Shown: in pieces, positions 18,544 to 27,908 of the stretch
Numbering within the stretch: the first letter of the stretch is position 1
How the letters are laid out: every line of letters begins with the position of its first letter
Origin: Glycomyces luteolus
GTDB lineage: Bacteria > Actinomycetota > Actinomycetes > Mycobacteriales > Micromonosporaceae
Direction: 5' to 3'
Assembly (NCBI RefSeq): GCF_027622875.1
Contig: NZ_JAPZVP010000012.1
Coordinates: forward strand, 1 to 64,000
Length of the DNA stretch: 64,000 nucleotides
Position numbers and translations under genes: made by a program
The notes under the pieces: generated by a model
The model's database searches: none
What the model saw: the letters and a program-made list of their open reading frames with translations, nothing else
What the model was told of the DNA's origin: nothing

Positions 18544-19698
18544 ATGCGCACTACAACGCCCGCACTCGCCTCAGGGCGACGCTTGTCGAGCCCTAAATTC
18601 GCTCGGCGAGGCCTGCTCGTCGCCTCCGCCGCCGGTCTCGCGGCCGTCGCCGCCTGCAGCGAGGAGGAGCCGCCCCCGGTCGAGGACGAAGGCGGCCAGG
18701 CCGCCGAGGAGCCGACTTCGGAAGCCCCCTCGCCCGAGCCGCGCGAGATCACCATCACCCACGTGGGCGACACCATGCCCGGCTCCTACCCGAACCAGAT
18801 GGCCTCCGACGAGGGCGCGAGCTTCTTCGAAGGCGTCAAGGACGTCCTCACCGGCGACGTCGTCATCGCCAACCTCGAAGGCGCGCTCTCCACCCTCGAA
18901 TTCGACAAGTGCGGCGGCGGCGAGTGCACCTACTTCCGCCTCCCCGGCGAGTACGCCGAGGTCTTCGCCGACGCCGGCTTCCATGTCCTCAACCAGGCCA
19001 ACAACCACGGCTGGGACGCCGGACCCGACGGCGCCACCGAGACCCAGGAAGCCGCCGAAGCGGCCGGCATGCACGTCTGCGGCATCAAGGACGAGGTCTG
19101 CCTCGTCGAGACCGAGAGCGGCCTCACCGTCGGCCTCGTCGGCTTCGCGCCGTACAGCTTCTACACCGACCTGCGCGACCTCGACGCCGTCGCGGCGCTC
19201 GTCGCCTCCGCGAAGGAGCAGGCCGACATCGTCATCGCCACCGCCCACGTAGGCGCAGAAGGCACCGACCACCGCCACGTTCCCGAAGGCGTCGAGAACT
19301 ACCTCGGCGAAGACCGCGGCAACACCCGTGAGTTCGTCCACACCTGCATCGACAACGGCGCGGACATCTTCGTCGGGCACGGACCCCACGTCCTGCGCGG
19401 CATCGAGTGGTACAACGGCAAGCTCATCGTTCACTCCCTCGGGAACTTCGGCGGCGGCCAGAACCTGTTCAACACCGACGGCCCCCTCGGCCGCTCCGCG
19501 GTGCTCTCCGCGACCTTCCGCGAGGACGGCACCCTGGTCTCCGCGCAGGTCACCGCGACCCGCATGGACGACGACGGCTACCCCCAGCTCGACGAGGACA
19601 ACGGCGCGTTCGAGGACTTCAACGAGCTCGCCGAGGACTTCGGGGACACCGGAGTGACCGTCGGCGACGACGGCGCGCTCGTCCTCCCCGCTGCCTGA
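18544..19698 (+). CDS. CapA family lipoprotein (PGA_cap metallophosphatase fold)
   Basis: A 384-residue protein with a Tat-type signal (FARRGLLVASAAGLAAVAAC) ending in a lipobox cysteine and an acidic Pro/Glu linker. The CapA domain follows: THVGDTMPG, IANLEGALST, LNQANNHGWDAGPDG, TAHVGAEG, and VGHGPHVLRGIEWYNG before LIVHSLGNF. In Bacillus CapA belongs to the poly-gamma-glutamate capsule system, but most actinobacterial homologues stand alone with unknown substrate, as here. No capB or capC is near. ATG 18544 was preferred to GTG 18493 because it places the signal near the N-terminus. Confidence 0.85.
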   Translation: MRTTTPALASGRRLSSPKFARRGLLVASAAGLAAVAACSEEEPPPVEDEGGQAAEEPTSEAPSPEPREITITHVGDTMPGSYPNQMASDEGASFFEGVKDVLTGDVVIANLEGALSTLEFDKCGGGECTYFRLPGEYAEVFADAGFHVLNQANNHGWDAGPDGATETQEAAEAAGMHVCGIKDEVCLVETESGLTVGLVGFAPYSFYTDLRDLDAVAALVASAKEQADIVIATAHVGAEGTDHRHVPEGVENYLGEDRGNTREFVHTCIDNGADIFVGHGPHVLRGIEWYNGKLIVHSLGNFGGGQNLFNTDGPLGRSAVLSATFREDGTLVSAQVTATRMDDDGYPQLDEDNGAFEDFNELAEDFGDTGVTVGDDGALVLPAA

Positions 19699-19711
19699 CC
19701 GCACACGTAGA

Positions 19712-19738
19712 CTGGCACTCCCGGACCGGGAGTGCCAG
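19712..19738 (+). promoter_or_regulatory. CIRCE element before hrcA
   Basis: CTGGCACTC and GAGTGCCAG flank a nine-base spacer, the exact architecture of the HrcA-binding CIRCE operator (consensus TTAGCACTC-N9-GAGTGCTAA). It lies 99 bp before the hrcA start and predicts heat-shock autoregulation of hrcA-dnaJ. Confidence 0.95.
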
Positions 19739-19837
19739 ACTTGAGTCCGGCCGACTGAACCCGAGTTCGGTCCCGGACACACCGAACGGCAGACACCGAC
19801 CGGTTGCACGACAGAGCGGTTTCAAGGCAGAGGGGAC

Positions 19838-20863
19838 GTGGCGGCGATGGACGATCGCAAACTCGAAGTGCTGCGCGCCATCGTCGAGGACTACGTGGCC
19901 ACCCAGGAACCCGTCGGCTCCAAAGCCGTCTCCCAGCGCCACGCCCTCGGCGTCTCCGCCGCCACCGTGCGCAACGACATGGCCTACCTTGAAGAGGCCG
20001 GATACATCCAGCAGCCCCACACCTCCGCCGGGCGCATCCCCACCGCCAAGGGCTACCGCCTCTTCGTCGACCGCCTCGGCAAGATCAAACCGCTCTCGGC
20101 CGCCGAACGCCGCGCCGTGCACCGCTTCCTCTCCGAAGCCATCGACCTCGACGACGTCGTCACGAGAACGGTGCGCCTGCTCGCGCAACTGACCCACCAG
20201 GTCGCGGTCGTCCAGTACCCCAGCCTCAACCGCTCCTCCGTGCGCCACCTCGAACTCGTCTCGCTCACCCCCACCCGGCTCATGGTCGTCATGATCACCG
20301 ACACCGGCCGCGTCGAGCAGCGCTACGTCGAGATGCCCGCCGAGCTCAGCGAGGACGACGTCCTCGAACTGCGCCGCCTCGTCAACGAGCAGCTGCAGGG
20401 CAAGCCCCTCGCCGACGCCCCTCGCATCATCGCCGACCTCGCGGGCCTCGCCCGCCCCGAACTGCACGCCACCGCCTCGGCGCTGGCGCGCGTGCTCCTG
20501 GAGACCGTGGTGGCGCGCACCGAGGAGCGCGTCGCCGTCGCGGGCGCCGCGAACCTGACGCGCCCCGGGAACTTCTTCGCCGGGTCCCTGCGGCCCATCC
20601 TCGAAGCCCTCGAGGAGGAGGTCGTGCTCATGCAGCTGCTGGGCCGCGCCGACTCCAACGCGCTCCTGACGGTGCGCATCGGCGACGAGAACAACCTCGA
20701 CGACTTCCGCGAGACCACCGTGGTCACCGCCGGATACGGACCGGGTTCGGTGGTCGGCCATATGGGCGTCCTCGGACCCACCCGCATGGACTACCCGGGC
20801 ACGATCGCGGCCGTCCGCGCCGTCGCCCGGTACGTGTCCGAGATTTTGGAACAGAACCGCTGA
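19838..20863 (+). CDS. hrcA: Heat-inducible transcriptional repressor HrcA
   Basis: HrcA binds CIRCE elements and represses chaperone genes, with GroE tuning its activity. The 341-residue protein has an N-terminal winged helix ([24 protein letters not shown] then [18 protein letters not shown] and HTSAGRIPT). The HrcA core ends [20 protein letters not shown]. The start is ambiguous between GTG 19838 and ATG 19847; the AGGGGA at 19831-19836 is better spaced for the ATG. dnaJ follows after 15 bp, and a CIRCE element stands upstream, so the pair forms one heat-shock operon. Confidence 0.96.
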   Translation: MAAMDDRKLEVLRAIVEDYVATQEPVGSKAVSQRHALGVSAATVRNDMAYLEEAGYIQQPHTSAGRIPTAKGYRLFVDRLGKIKPLSAAERRAVHRFLSEAIDLDDVVTRTVRLLAQLTHQVAVVQYPSLNRSSVRHLELVSLTPTRLMVVMITDTGRVEQRYVEMPAELSEDDVLELRRLVNEQLQGKPLADAPRIIADLAGLARPELHATASALARVLLETVVARTEERVAVAGAANLTRPGNFFAGSLRPILEALEEEVVLMQLLGRADSNALLTVRIGDENNLDDFRETTVVTAGYGPGSVVGHMGVLGPTRMDYPGTIAAVRAVARYVSEILEQNR

Positions 20864-20878
20864 CAGGACAGAGCGCAC

Positions 20879-22012
20879 GTGGCTAAGGACTACTACGGCA
20901 TTCTCGGCGTCGACCGGAACGCCACCGACGACGAACTCAAGAAGGCGTACCGGAAGCTGGCGCGCAAGTACCACCCCGACGTCAGCGACGAACCTGACGC
21001 TCAGGAGCGCCTCCAGGAGATCAACGCCGCCTTCGAGGTCCTCATGGACCCGCAGAAGCGCGCGATCGTCGACGCCGGCGGCGACCCGTTCTCCCGCACC
21101 GGAGGCGGCGGCTCCGGAGCCCCGTTCATGGGCTTCGAGGACATCATGGACGCCTTCTTCGGCGGCTCCATGGGCGGCTTCGGCCGCCGCGGCCCCCGCT
21201 CGCGCACCCGCCCCGGCAACGACGCGCTCCTGCGCCTCGACCTCGACCTCGAAGAGGTCGCGTTCGGCACCGAGTCGACCCTCACCGTCGACACCGCGAT
21301 CCTCTGCGACTCCTGCAACGGCACCTGCACCGAAGGCGACTCCGAACCGCAGACCTGCACGACCTGCAACGGCTCCGGCGAAGTCCAAGTCGTACAACGT
21401 ACGATTCTGGGTCAGGTCCGCACCGCGCGCCCCTGCTCGGCCTGCTCCGGCTACGGCACGATCATCACCGACCCCTGCCGCAAGTGCGGCGGCGAAGGCC
21501 GCGTCCGCTCCCGGCGTCGCATCACCGTGAAGGTGCCCGCCGGCGTCGAAGACGGCATGCGCATCCGCCTCTCCGGCGAAGGCGAAGTCGGCCCCGGCGG
21601 CGGCCCCGCAGGCGACCTCTACGTCGAGGTCCATGAGAAGCCCCACGAGGTCTTCACCCGCGAAGGCTCCGACCTGCGCTGCCGCGTCCGCGTCCCCATG
21701 ACCCAGGCCGCCTTGGGCACCAAGCTCAACATCCACACCCTCGACGACCAGGTCGAGGTCGAAGTCGCCCCCGGCACCCAGCCCGGCACCATCAAGAAGG
21801 TCCGCGGCCACGGCGTCCCCCGCCTGCGCGGCGGCGGCATGCGCGGCGACCTCTTCGTCGAACTCGACGTCCGCACCCCCACCAAGATCGACGCCGAACA
21901 GGAAGAGCTCCTGAAGAAGCTCGCCAGCCTCCGCGACGAGGAGATCAAAGAGGTCAAAGGCGGCAGCGGGTTTTTTAGCCGTATGCGCGACGCATTCAAC
22001 GGACACGCGTAG
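20879..22012 (+). CDS. dnaJ: Chaperone DnaJ (DnaJ2 type)
   Basis: DnaJ delivers substrates to DnaK and stimulates its ATPase. The 377-residue protein has a J-domain with HPD (YHPDVSDEP, residues 32-40) and a Gly/Phe-rich linker with GGFGRRGPR. The zinc-finger domain has four motifs: CDSCNGTC, CTTCNGSG, CSACSGYG and CRKCGGEG. The first deviates from CxxCxGxG at its last position. The C-terminal peptide-binding domains include GHGVPRLRGGGMRGDLFV. The gene follows hrcA, as dnaJ2 does in mycobacteria. The stop codon lies inside the first unit of a tandem repeat. Confidence 0.95.
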   Translation: MAKDYYGILGVDRNATDDELKKAYRKLARKYHPDVSDEPDAQERLQEINAAFEVLMDPQKRAIVDAGGDPFSRTGGGGSGAPFMGFEDIMDAFFGGSMGGFGRRGPRSRTRPGNDALLRLDLDLEEVAFGTESTLTVDTAILCDSCNGTCTEGDSEPQTCTTCNGSGEVQVVQRTILGQVRTARPCSACSGYGTIITDPCRKCGGEGRVRSRRRITVKVPAGVEDGMRIRLSGEGEVGPGGGPAGDLYVEVHEKPHEVFTREGSDLRCRVRVPMTQAALGTKLNIHTLDDQVEVEVAPGTQPGTIKKVRGHGVPRLRGGGMRGDLFVELDVRTPTKIDAEQEELLKKLASLRDEEIKEVKGGSGFFSRMRDAFNGHA

Positions 22013-22220
22013 CGAGTGCCGTTGAACGTGAAGCGCAGCACGGACACGCGTAGCGGGTGCCGTTGAACGTGAAGCGCAGCACGGACACGCCAAGCGCGAG
22101 CCGTTGAACGTGAAGCGCAGGAACGGTCACGCGTAGCGGGTGCGCTGAACGCCAAGCGCAGTACGGACACGCCAAGCGCGAGCCGTCGAACCTGAAGCGC
22201 AGGAACGGCCACGCGTAGCG
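21999..22220 (+). repeat. Tandem repeat of about 41 bp after dnaJ
   Basis: Units beginning ACGGACACGCG or close variants start at 21999, 22040, 22081, 22123, 22163 and 22205, a period of 40-42 bp. The first two full units are nearly identical; later ones drift. Each unit also contains GTTGAACGTGAAGCGCAG or a variant. The first unit holds the dnaJ stop codon (TAG in ACGCGTAGCG). No reading frame across the array looks like a gene. It looks like a minisatellite that grew from the gene's 3' end. Confidence 0.85.
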
Positions 22221-22289
22221 CCCGACGACCCCGCCTCCCGCCTGCTCGCAACGCCGCCGGGAAGCGGGGCTCAGCTACACTCCGGGCCC

Positions 22290-22766
22290 GTGATCAACCT
22301 CCAGAGCGCCCTGCTGTACCTCGCCGTCGTTGCCGCCGCGGGCCTCATCGTCCTCGTCATCGCCCTGCGGCGGCGCCACCGCCGCGCCCCGCGCGGACCC
22401 CGCCTCGACGCGCCCGCGCCTACCGGCGGCCCGCAGATCGGCGACCGCTGGATGGCCGACGTGCCGTTCGAGGACGAACCCCGGCGCTCCAAACGACGCC
22501 CCTGCCTCATCATCGGCTACTCCGGGCGCGGCTACTGGGCCCTCAAATGCACCACACAGGCGCCTCGGGAGGCCGAATGGCGCGTCTTCGTGCCCGCCGC
22601 CCGCTGGGACCCGGACGCCGACCGAGACGGGTACGTGGACCTCGTCCCCTACCACCTCCCCAGGGCCCGCTTCGCCCACTCGTTCGGGCGCATCGCCGAC
22701 CGCCGCCTCTACCGCGACATCACCGGCCGCCTCCGGTGGGAACGCGCCGTCGACTTCACCCGCTGA
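22290..22766 (+). CDS. Membrane-anchored PemK/MazF-like protein
   Basis: A 158-residue protein with an N-terminal membrane helix (residues 5-25), an Arg-rich stretch and a C-terminal domain. That domain starts GDRWMADVPFEDEPRRSKRR and continues PCLIIGYSGRGYWALKCTTQ. This resembles the PemK/MazF beta-barrel, whose members begin with a G-x-WxxxxPFEDG-type strand followed by RPCLVV. No antitoxin gene is next to it, and a membrane anchor is unusual for a toxin. It sits between the repeat array and rsmE, separated from the latter by 20 bp. Toxin activity is not established. Confidence 0.65.
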   Translation: MINLQSALLYLAVVAAAGLIVLVIALRRRHRRAPRGPRLDAPAPTGGPQIGDRWMADVPFEDEPRRSKRRPCLIIGYSGRGYWALKCTTQAPREAEWRVFVPAARWDPDADRDGYVDLVPYHLPRARFAHSFGRIADRRLYRDITGRLRWERAVDFTR

Positions 22767-22786
22767 CCCCCGACTAAGCTGTCCCG

Positions 22787-23512
22787 GTGAGCGCACCGGT
22801 CTTCCTCGTCGACGCCGTCCCGGCCGACGACGACTACACCCTCGACGGGCCCGAAGGGCACCACGCCGCCGACGTGCAGCGGCTCCAGCCCGGCGAGACC
22901 CTCGTCCTCAGCGACGGCGCCGGCGGCACCGCCGCCGCCCGCGTCACCCGCACCGAACGCGGCTCCGTGCGCGTCCAGATCTTCGAGCGGCGCACCTATC
23001 CCGCCCCCGACCCGAAGCTCACCGTCGTCCAGGCCCTCCCCAAAGGCGACCGCGGCGAACGCGCCGTCCAGATGCTCACCGAGATCGGCGTCGACGAAGT
23101 CATCCCCTGGGCCGCTTCACGATCCATCGTCCAATGGAAAGGCCCCCGCGGCGACAAGGCCCGCGCCAAGTGGACCGCCACCGCCCGCGAAGCATCGAAG
23201 CAGGCCCGCCGCCCCCACCTCGCACACGTCGCCGAACTCCACACCACCAAGCAGCTCGTCGCCCGCCTCCGCAACGCGAGCCAGGTCCTCGTCCTCCATG
23301 AAGAGGCCGAGTTGCCGCTGTCGAAAGTCACGCTCCCTGCGGCCGGAGAGATCGCGATCGTCATCGGACCCGAAGGCTCCATCAGCCCCGACGAACTGAA
23401 CGCCCTCGAGGAGTTCGGCGAACCGATCCGCCTCGGCGACACCGTCCTGCGCACCTCCACCGCCGGCCCCGCCGCGCTGGCGGTACTCCAGGCCAGACTC
23501 GGCCGCTGGTGA
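22787..23512 (+). CDS. rsmE: 16S rRNA (uracil-1498-N3)-methyltransferase
   Basis: RsmE methylates U1498 of 16S rRNA in the 30S decoding centre. The 241-residue protein has the N-terminal PUA-like domain (EGHHAADVQRLQPGE) and the SPOUT methyltransferase domain. Diagnostic pieces are QALPKGDRGERAVQMLTEIGV, the REASKQARR block, VIGPEGSISPDE and LRTSTAGPAALAV, which form the trefoil knot and SAM pocket. The GTG start and length match the family. The next gene overlaps or starts within 15 bp. Confidence 0.95.
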   Translation: MSAPVFLVDAVPADDDYTLDGPEGHHAADVQRLQPGETLVLSDGAGGTAAARVTRTERGSVRVQIFERRTYPAPDPKLTVVQALPKGDRGERAVQMLTEIGVDEVIPWAASRSIVQWKGPRGDKARAKWTATAREASKQARRPHLAHVAELHTTKQLVARLRNASQVLVLHEEAELPLSKVTLPAAGEIAIVIGPEGSISPDELNALEEFGEPIRLGDTVLRTSTAGPAALAVLQARLGRW

Positions 23513-23526
23513 CTAGGATTCCCAGA

Positions 23527-23880
23527 ATGACCGATACCGACTGCATCTTCTGCAAGATCGTGGCCGGGGACATCCCGTCCACGAAAGTCCTCGAGACCGA
23601 ACGTGTGCTCGCCTTCCGCGACCTCTACCCGAAGGCCCCCACGCACATCCTCGTCGTCCCGAAGGACCACTACGCCGACACGGCGGCCATCGCGGCAGCG
23701 GACCCGCAGCTGACAGGCGAACTCCTCAACACGGCAGCCGAGATCGCCGCCGCCGAGGGCCTCGCGGAAAGCGGCTGGCGGCTGATCGCCAACACCGGGC
23801 CGGACAGCGGCCAGGAGGTCGGCCACGTGCACTTCCACGTGCTCGGTGGAAAACCGCTCGGACCGATGGTTTCGGCCTGA
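23527..23880 (+). CDS. HIT family hydrolase (HinT-like)
   Basis: A 117-residue histidine-triad protein of the HinT branch, which hydrolyses nucleoside phosphoramidates and aminoacyl-AMP. It begins DCIFCKIVAGDIPS with the zinc-type CxxC of this branch. It ends with the triad HVHFHVLGGKPLGPM. The ATG at 23527 was chosen over a GTG at 23509 that would overlap rsmE, since homologues begin close to the CxxC motif. Confidence 0.93.
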   Translation: MTDTDCIFCKIVAGDIPSTKVLETERVLAFRDLYPKAPTHILVVPKDHYADTAAIAAADPQLTGELLNTAAEIAAAEGLAESGWRLIANTGPDSGQEVGHVHFHVLGGKPLGPMVSA

Positions 23881-23992
23881 AATCACACCGAGTTCGCGAT
23901 TACTCGTTGTCGCGTGTCGCAGGCGGCAACTACCATTGAGGCATGTCGAACAGCGGCCCGAAGGCCGCTGACAGTCTCACTTTGGGAAGCAG

Positions 23993-26146
23993 GTGGCGAA
24001 CAGCCCTCCGCGGGCGAAGCCTATGACCGACCGCTCTGACAACGGCCAGCGAAACTCGACGATCACGTCCACGATCACCGTCGGCGACCAGAGCTCGCTC
24101 ATGGCACTGCTGGGCCGCGCCGACGAGAACCTCCGCTACATCGAACGCCGCAATCCCGGCGTCGACCTCCATGTACGCGGGGACACCATCACTCTCACCG
24201 GACTCAACGGCGCCCTGCACGCCGCCGAACGACTCGTGAAGGAGCTGCTCGCCTTGGTCGAGAACGGCGAGAGCATCGACCCGGACATGATCCGGCGCAC
24301 CGAGAACATGCTCAAAGCCGCCCCCGGCGAGCGGCCCGTCGATGTCCTCTCCCAGAACATCGTCTCCAAGCGCGGCAAGGCGATCCGCCCCAAGACGCTC
24401 GGTCAGAAGCACTATGTGGAGGCGATCGACAACAACACGATCGTCTTCGGCATCGGCCCCGCCGGCACCGGCAAGACCTACCTCGCCATGGCCAAGGCCG
24501 TGCAGGCGTTGCAGGCCAAGGAGATCAACCGGATCATCCTCACCCGCCCCGCCGTCGAGGCCGGAGAAAAGCTCGGCTTCCTGCCCGGCACGCTCTTCGA
24601 GAAGATCGACCCGTACCTGCGCCCGCTCTACGACGCGCTTCACGACATGATCGACCCCACGTCGATCCCGAAGCTCATGGAAGCGGGCACGATCGAGGTC
24701 GCGCCGCTGGCGTTCATGCGCGGAAGAGCGCACCCTTTGTTCACAAATGTCCTGACTCCTGATGGTTGGCGGCCTATCGGTGAACTTGAAGTCGGCGATC
24801 TCGTCGTCGGCTCGAATGGCGAACCGACCCCAGTCCTCGGTGTCTTCCCACAGGGGAAGAAGGAGACCTTCCGGGTCATGACCCAGGATGGCGCGTTCAC
24901 GCTCGCTACTGCGGAGCACCTGTGGGCGGTCAAGACCGCTTCGGACAAGCGCCGCGGCAAGCCGCACCGGATCCTTGAGACCCAGGAGATGATCGACGAC
25001 CTCCGGGCTCACCACCAGCGCAAATACGAACTACCGCTCATCAGCAAACCGGTGGAGTTCCCTGCGCGCGAGGTCCCGATGGACCCTTACGCGCTCGGTC
25101 TGCTGCTCGGAGACGGCAGCCTGACAGGAGCGACCACGCCGTCGTTCAGCACGGCCGACCCTGAGCTCGCAGTCCGACTCGAAGCTGCGATCCCGGGCAT
25201 CAGGCTGCGGCACACGTCCGGACCCGACTACGTGCTCAACCGGGTTGCAGAGCCCGGCGCTGTCATCACCATCGCCAACCCGGTGACCGCGGTGCTCCGT
25301 GAACTCGGGTTGGCCGGCACGAAGTCGCACAACAAGTTCATCCCGGACGACTACCGCTTCAATACGCCTGCAGTCCGACTGGCGCTGCTTCAGGGCCTGC
25401 TGGACTCTGACGGCGGACCGGTCACCCAGAAGGACCGCACCTGCCGGATCCAATACACGACCACCTCGATCATCCTTCACGACCACGTGATCGAGCTGGT
25501 GCAGTCGCTCGGAGGCATCGCCTACAGCCGCCGTCGGCCAGCCGCCGGGCGCAAGCCTGGTCGCGCCAACGGTCGTGATGTCCCGTATCGCCAAGACGCG
25601 CACGTCATCGACATCCGCCTCCCCGAGGGCATCGAGCCGTTCCGGCTCGAACGCAAAGCGGCGAAGTACCGCGAGTTCGGCGGAGGAGGCCGCCCGATGC
25701 GGTTCATCGACTCGATCGAGTACGCGGGCGAAGAAGAAGCGGTGTGCATCCAGGTCGCCGCGGAGGACTCCCTCTACGTCACCGAGGACTACCTGGTCAC
25801 GCACAACACGCTGAACGACTCGTTCATCATCCTCGATGAGGCGCAGAACACCACGCCCGAGCAGATGAAGATGTTCCTGACGCGGCTCGGCTTCGGCTCG
25901 AAGATCGTCGTCACCGGCGACATCACCCAGGTCGACCTGCCGAACAACGCCACCTCCGGCCTGCGCGTCGTCCGCGACATCCTCGAAGGCGTCGAGGACG
26001 TGCACTTCGCCACCCTGCGGGCCGAAGATGTCGTCAGACACCAGCTGGTCAGCGATATCGTGAACGCCTACGAGAAGTGGGACGCCCGCATGGGCGACCC
26101 GAAGAAGGGGCAACGAGGAAACCGTGGGCATCGAGATCATCAATGA
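23993..26146 (+). CDS. phoH: PhoH family ATPase interrupted by an in-frame intein
   Basis: PhoH is a cytosolic RecA-like ATPase/RNA helicase linked to RNA processing with YbeY. The host protein is split: residues 1-245 carry the N-terminal KH-like segment and Walker A ([10 protein letters not shown]), and residues 606-717 carry Walker B (FIILDEAQN) and the sensor [10 protein letters not shown]. Between them lie 360 residues of intein. Removing it joins FMRGR to TLNDSF, the normal PhoH sequence, giving a 357-residue mature protein of ordinary length. GTG 23993 has GGAAG upstream; ATG 24023 is an alternative. The end overlaps ybeY by 23 bp. Confidence 0.95.
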   Translation: MANSPPRAKPMTDRSDNGQRNSTITSTITVGDQSSLMALLGRADENLRYIERRNPGVDLHVRGDTITLTGLNGALHAAERLVKELLALVENGESIDPDMIRRTENMLKAAPGERPVDVLSQNIVSKRGKAIRPKTLGQKHYVEAIDNNTIVFGIGPAGTGKTYLAMAKAVQALQAKEINRIILTRPAVEAGEKLGFLPGTLFEKIDPYLRPLYDALHDMIDPTSIPKLMEAGTIEVAPLAFMRGRAHPLFTNVLTPDGWRPIGELEVGDLVVGSNGEPTPVLGVFPQGKKETFRVMTQDGAFTLATAEHLWAVKTASDKRRGKPHRILETQEMIDDLRAHHQRKYELPLISKPVEFPAREVPMDPYALGLLLGDGSLTGATTPSFSTADPELAVRLEAAIPGIRLRHTSGPDYVLNRVAEPGAVITIANPVTAVLRELGLAGTKSHNKFIPDDYRFNTPAVRLALLQGLLDSDGGPVTQKDRTCRIQYTTTSIILHDHVIELVQSLGGIAYSRRRPAAGRKPGRANGRDVPYRQDAHVIDIRLPEGIEPFRLERKAAKYREFGGGGRPMRFIDSIEYAGEEEAVCIQVAAEDSLYVTEDYLVTHNTLNDSFIILDEAQNTTPEQMKMFLTRLGFGSKIVVTGDITQVDLPNNATSGLRVVRDILEGVEDVHFATLRAEDVVRHQLVSDIVNAYEKWDARMGDPKKGQRGNRGHRDHQ
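24728..25807 (+). other. Class 3-type intein with LAGLIDADG endonuclease in PhoH
   Basis: The intein spans residues 246-605 of the precursor (360 residues). It starts [14 protein letters not shown] and ends YLVTHN before Thr. Its first residue is Ala, not Cys or Ser. Block B has TAEHLW (Thr61, His64, Trp66) and block F has AVCIQV (Cys340). The terminal His359-Asn360 is intact, and the +1 residue is Thr. Trp, Cys and +1 Thr together are the WCT set that defines class 3 inteins. Two dodecapeptides, [11 protein letters not shown] (about 122-132) and [11 protein letters not shown] (about 220-230), mark a probably active homing endonuclease. The 5' part of the intein uses more AT-ending codons than the flanks. 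Confidence 0.93.
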
Positions 26147-26597
26147 GTCCGGCCGGGAAGTCGACGAGTCGGGCATCCGTGCCGTCTCGGACTTCGCCCT
26201 CCATGAGATGGGCGTGAACCCGCTCGCCGAACTCTCGATCCTCATCGTCGACATCGAGCACATGACCGAGCTCAACAAGCGCTGGATGGGCGGCACGGGC
26301 CCCACGGACGTGCTCTCGTTCCCGATGGACGACGCCATGCCCGGCCGCCCCGACTCCTCCGAGCCGGGCACGCCGATCCTCGGCGACCTCGTGCTCTCGC
26401 CCGAGGTGGCCGAAGCCCAGGCCAAGGACGCCGGGCACTCCACGGCCGACGAGATGCACATGCTCACCGTCCACGGCGTGCTCCACATCCTCGGCTACGA
26501 CCACGCCGAACCCGAGCAGGCCAAGGAGATGTTCGGCCTGCAGAACCGGCTGCTCGACGCCTGGCGGGCGAAACGCGACGCCGCAGCGGAGAGTTAG
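26124..26597 (+). CDS. ybeY: rRNA maturation RNase YbeY
   Basis: YbeY is a zinc endoribonuclease that acts in 16S rRNA 3'-end processing and 70S quality control. The 157-residue protein shows the family's DVLSFPMD strand and the metal motif [11 protein letters not shown] (three histidines) near residue 118. The GTG start lies inside the phoH end and is preceded by GAGGA. The phoH-ybeY-CBS protein-era order is the conserved actinobacterial arrangement. Confidence 0.95.
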   Translation: MGIEIINESGREVDESGIRAVSDFALHEMGVNPLAELSILIVDIEHMTELNKRWMGGTGPTDVLSFPMDDAMPGRPDSSEPGTPILGDLVLSPEVAEAQAKDAGHSTADEMHMLTVHGVLHILGYDHAEPEQAKEMFGLQNRLLDAWRAKRDAAAES

Positions 26598-26603
26598 GCG
26601 CGC

Positions 26604-27908
26604 ATGATCCCGTATTCGCTCCTGGCCGCGGCGGTCGCGCTGACCGTCGTAGCCGGGGCCGCGGCCATGGTCGACTCGGCCCTCACGGCCGTCTCGCCCG
26701 CCCGCGCCGCCGAGCTCGGCGAACAGCGCCAGCGCGGGGCCGAATCCCTCGTGAAGATCATCGGGGATCTGCCGCGGCACCTGAACCTGCTCATCCTGCT
26801 GCGTCTGGCCTGCGAGGCCGCCGCGATAGCGATAGTCGCCGTCGTGGCCTTCGACTCCTGGGACGACTCGTGGCTCGCCGTCGGCATCTCCGCCGCGATC
26901 ATGACCGTCGTGTCGTTCGTCGCCATCGGCGTCGGACCGCGCACGCTCGGACGCCAGCACGCCTACCCGATCGCGCTCGCCGTCGCCGGTCCCGTCGCCC
27001 TGCTCGGTACCGCGCTGGGCCCGTTCGCGAAGCTGCTCATCCTCGTCGGCAACGCGGTCACGCCCGGCAAGGGCTTCCGCGAGGGGCCGTTCGCGACCTC
27101 CGAGATCGAGATCCGCGAGATGGTCGACGCCGCCGAGGCGCAGGGCACCGTGGACCATGAGGAGCGCGACATGATCGCCTCCGTGTTCGCTTTGGGCGAC
27201 ACCGTGGCCCGCGAGGTCATGGTGCCGCGCACCGCGATGGTGTGGGTCCCGGCCGACATGCACGCGGACGAGGCCGAGCAGGTCGCGCTCCGCTCCGGTT
27301 TCTCGCGCATCCCGGTGGTGGGGGAGGACTTGGACGACGTGCGCGGGGTGGTCTACCTCAAGGACCTCGTCCGCCTGGACGACCGCGTGAACCCGCACGT
27401 CAGCGAGGTCATGCGCGCGGTCTCGTTCGTGCCCGACTCGAAGCCGGTCGACGACCTGCTGCGGGAGATGCAGACCGCTCGCATCCACATCGCCACGGTC
27501 GTCGACGAGTACGGCGGCACCGCCGGGCTCATCACCATCGAGGACATCCTCGAGGAGATCGTCGGCGAGATCACCGACGAGTACGACAACGAGCTTCCGC
27601 CGGTGGCGTGGCTCGACGACCGCACTGCCCGCGTCACGGCCCGGCTCTCCGTGCAGGACTTGGAGGAGCTGTTCGGCGTCGACCTGCCCGACCTCGACGT
27701 CGACACCGTCGCCGGGCTGCTCGCCGCCGAGCTCGGAAAGGTCCCGCTCGCGGGCGACCGGGCCCGGCTGGGCGGGCTCGAACTGACCGCTGAGGGTACC
27801 GTTGGCCGCCGCAACCGCATCGAGACGGTCCGCGTCGCGCGCCTGCCCGAAGCCGGCGACGCCCCTGTGGCCGCCGCGAACGATGAGAGGCACAAGATCA
27901 ATGTCTGA
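26604..27908 (+). CDS. CNNM/CorC family membrane protein with CBS domains
   Basis: A 434-residue protein of the hemolysin/CorC family, linked to Mg and Co homeostasis. It has an N-terminal CNNM transmembrane domain with four helices (to about residue 155). Two CBS domains follow (MVPRTAMVWVPADMHADE and VVDEYGGTAGLITIEDILEEIVGEI). A C-terminal CorC_HlyC domain has LSVQDLEELFGVDLPD and AGLLAAELGKVP. It starts six bases after ybeY and overlaps the next gene by eight bases, so it belongs to the phoH-era operon. Confidence 0.93.
   Translation: MIPYSLLAAAVALTVVAGAAAMVDSALTAVSPARAAELGEQRQRGAESLVKIIGDLPRHLNLLILLRLACEAAAIAIVAVVAFDSWDDSWLAVGISAAIMTVVSFVAIGVGPRTLGRQHAYPIALAVAGPVALLGTALGPFAKLLILVGNAVTPGKGFREGPFATSEIEIREMVDAAEAQGTVDHEERDMIASVFALGDTVAREVMVPRTAMVWVPADMHADEAEQVALRSGFSRIPVVGEDLDDVRGVVYLKDLVRLDDRVNPHVSEVMRAVSFVPDSKPVDDLLREMQTARIHIATVVDEYGGTAGLITIEDILEEIVGEITDEYDNELPPVAWLDDRTARVTARLSVQDLEELFGVDLPDLDVDTVAGLLAAELGKVPLAGDRARLGGLELTAEGTVGRRNRIETVRVARLPEAGDAPVAAANDERHKINV

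Noticed and set aside
21999-22220. Possible CRISPR array
   Set aside because: The units follow each other directly without unique spacers, drift in sequence, and no cas gene is near. It is a tandem repeat.
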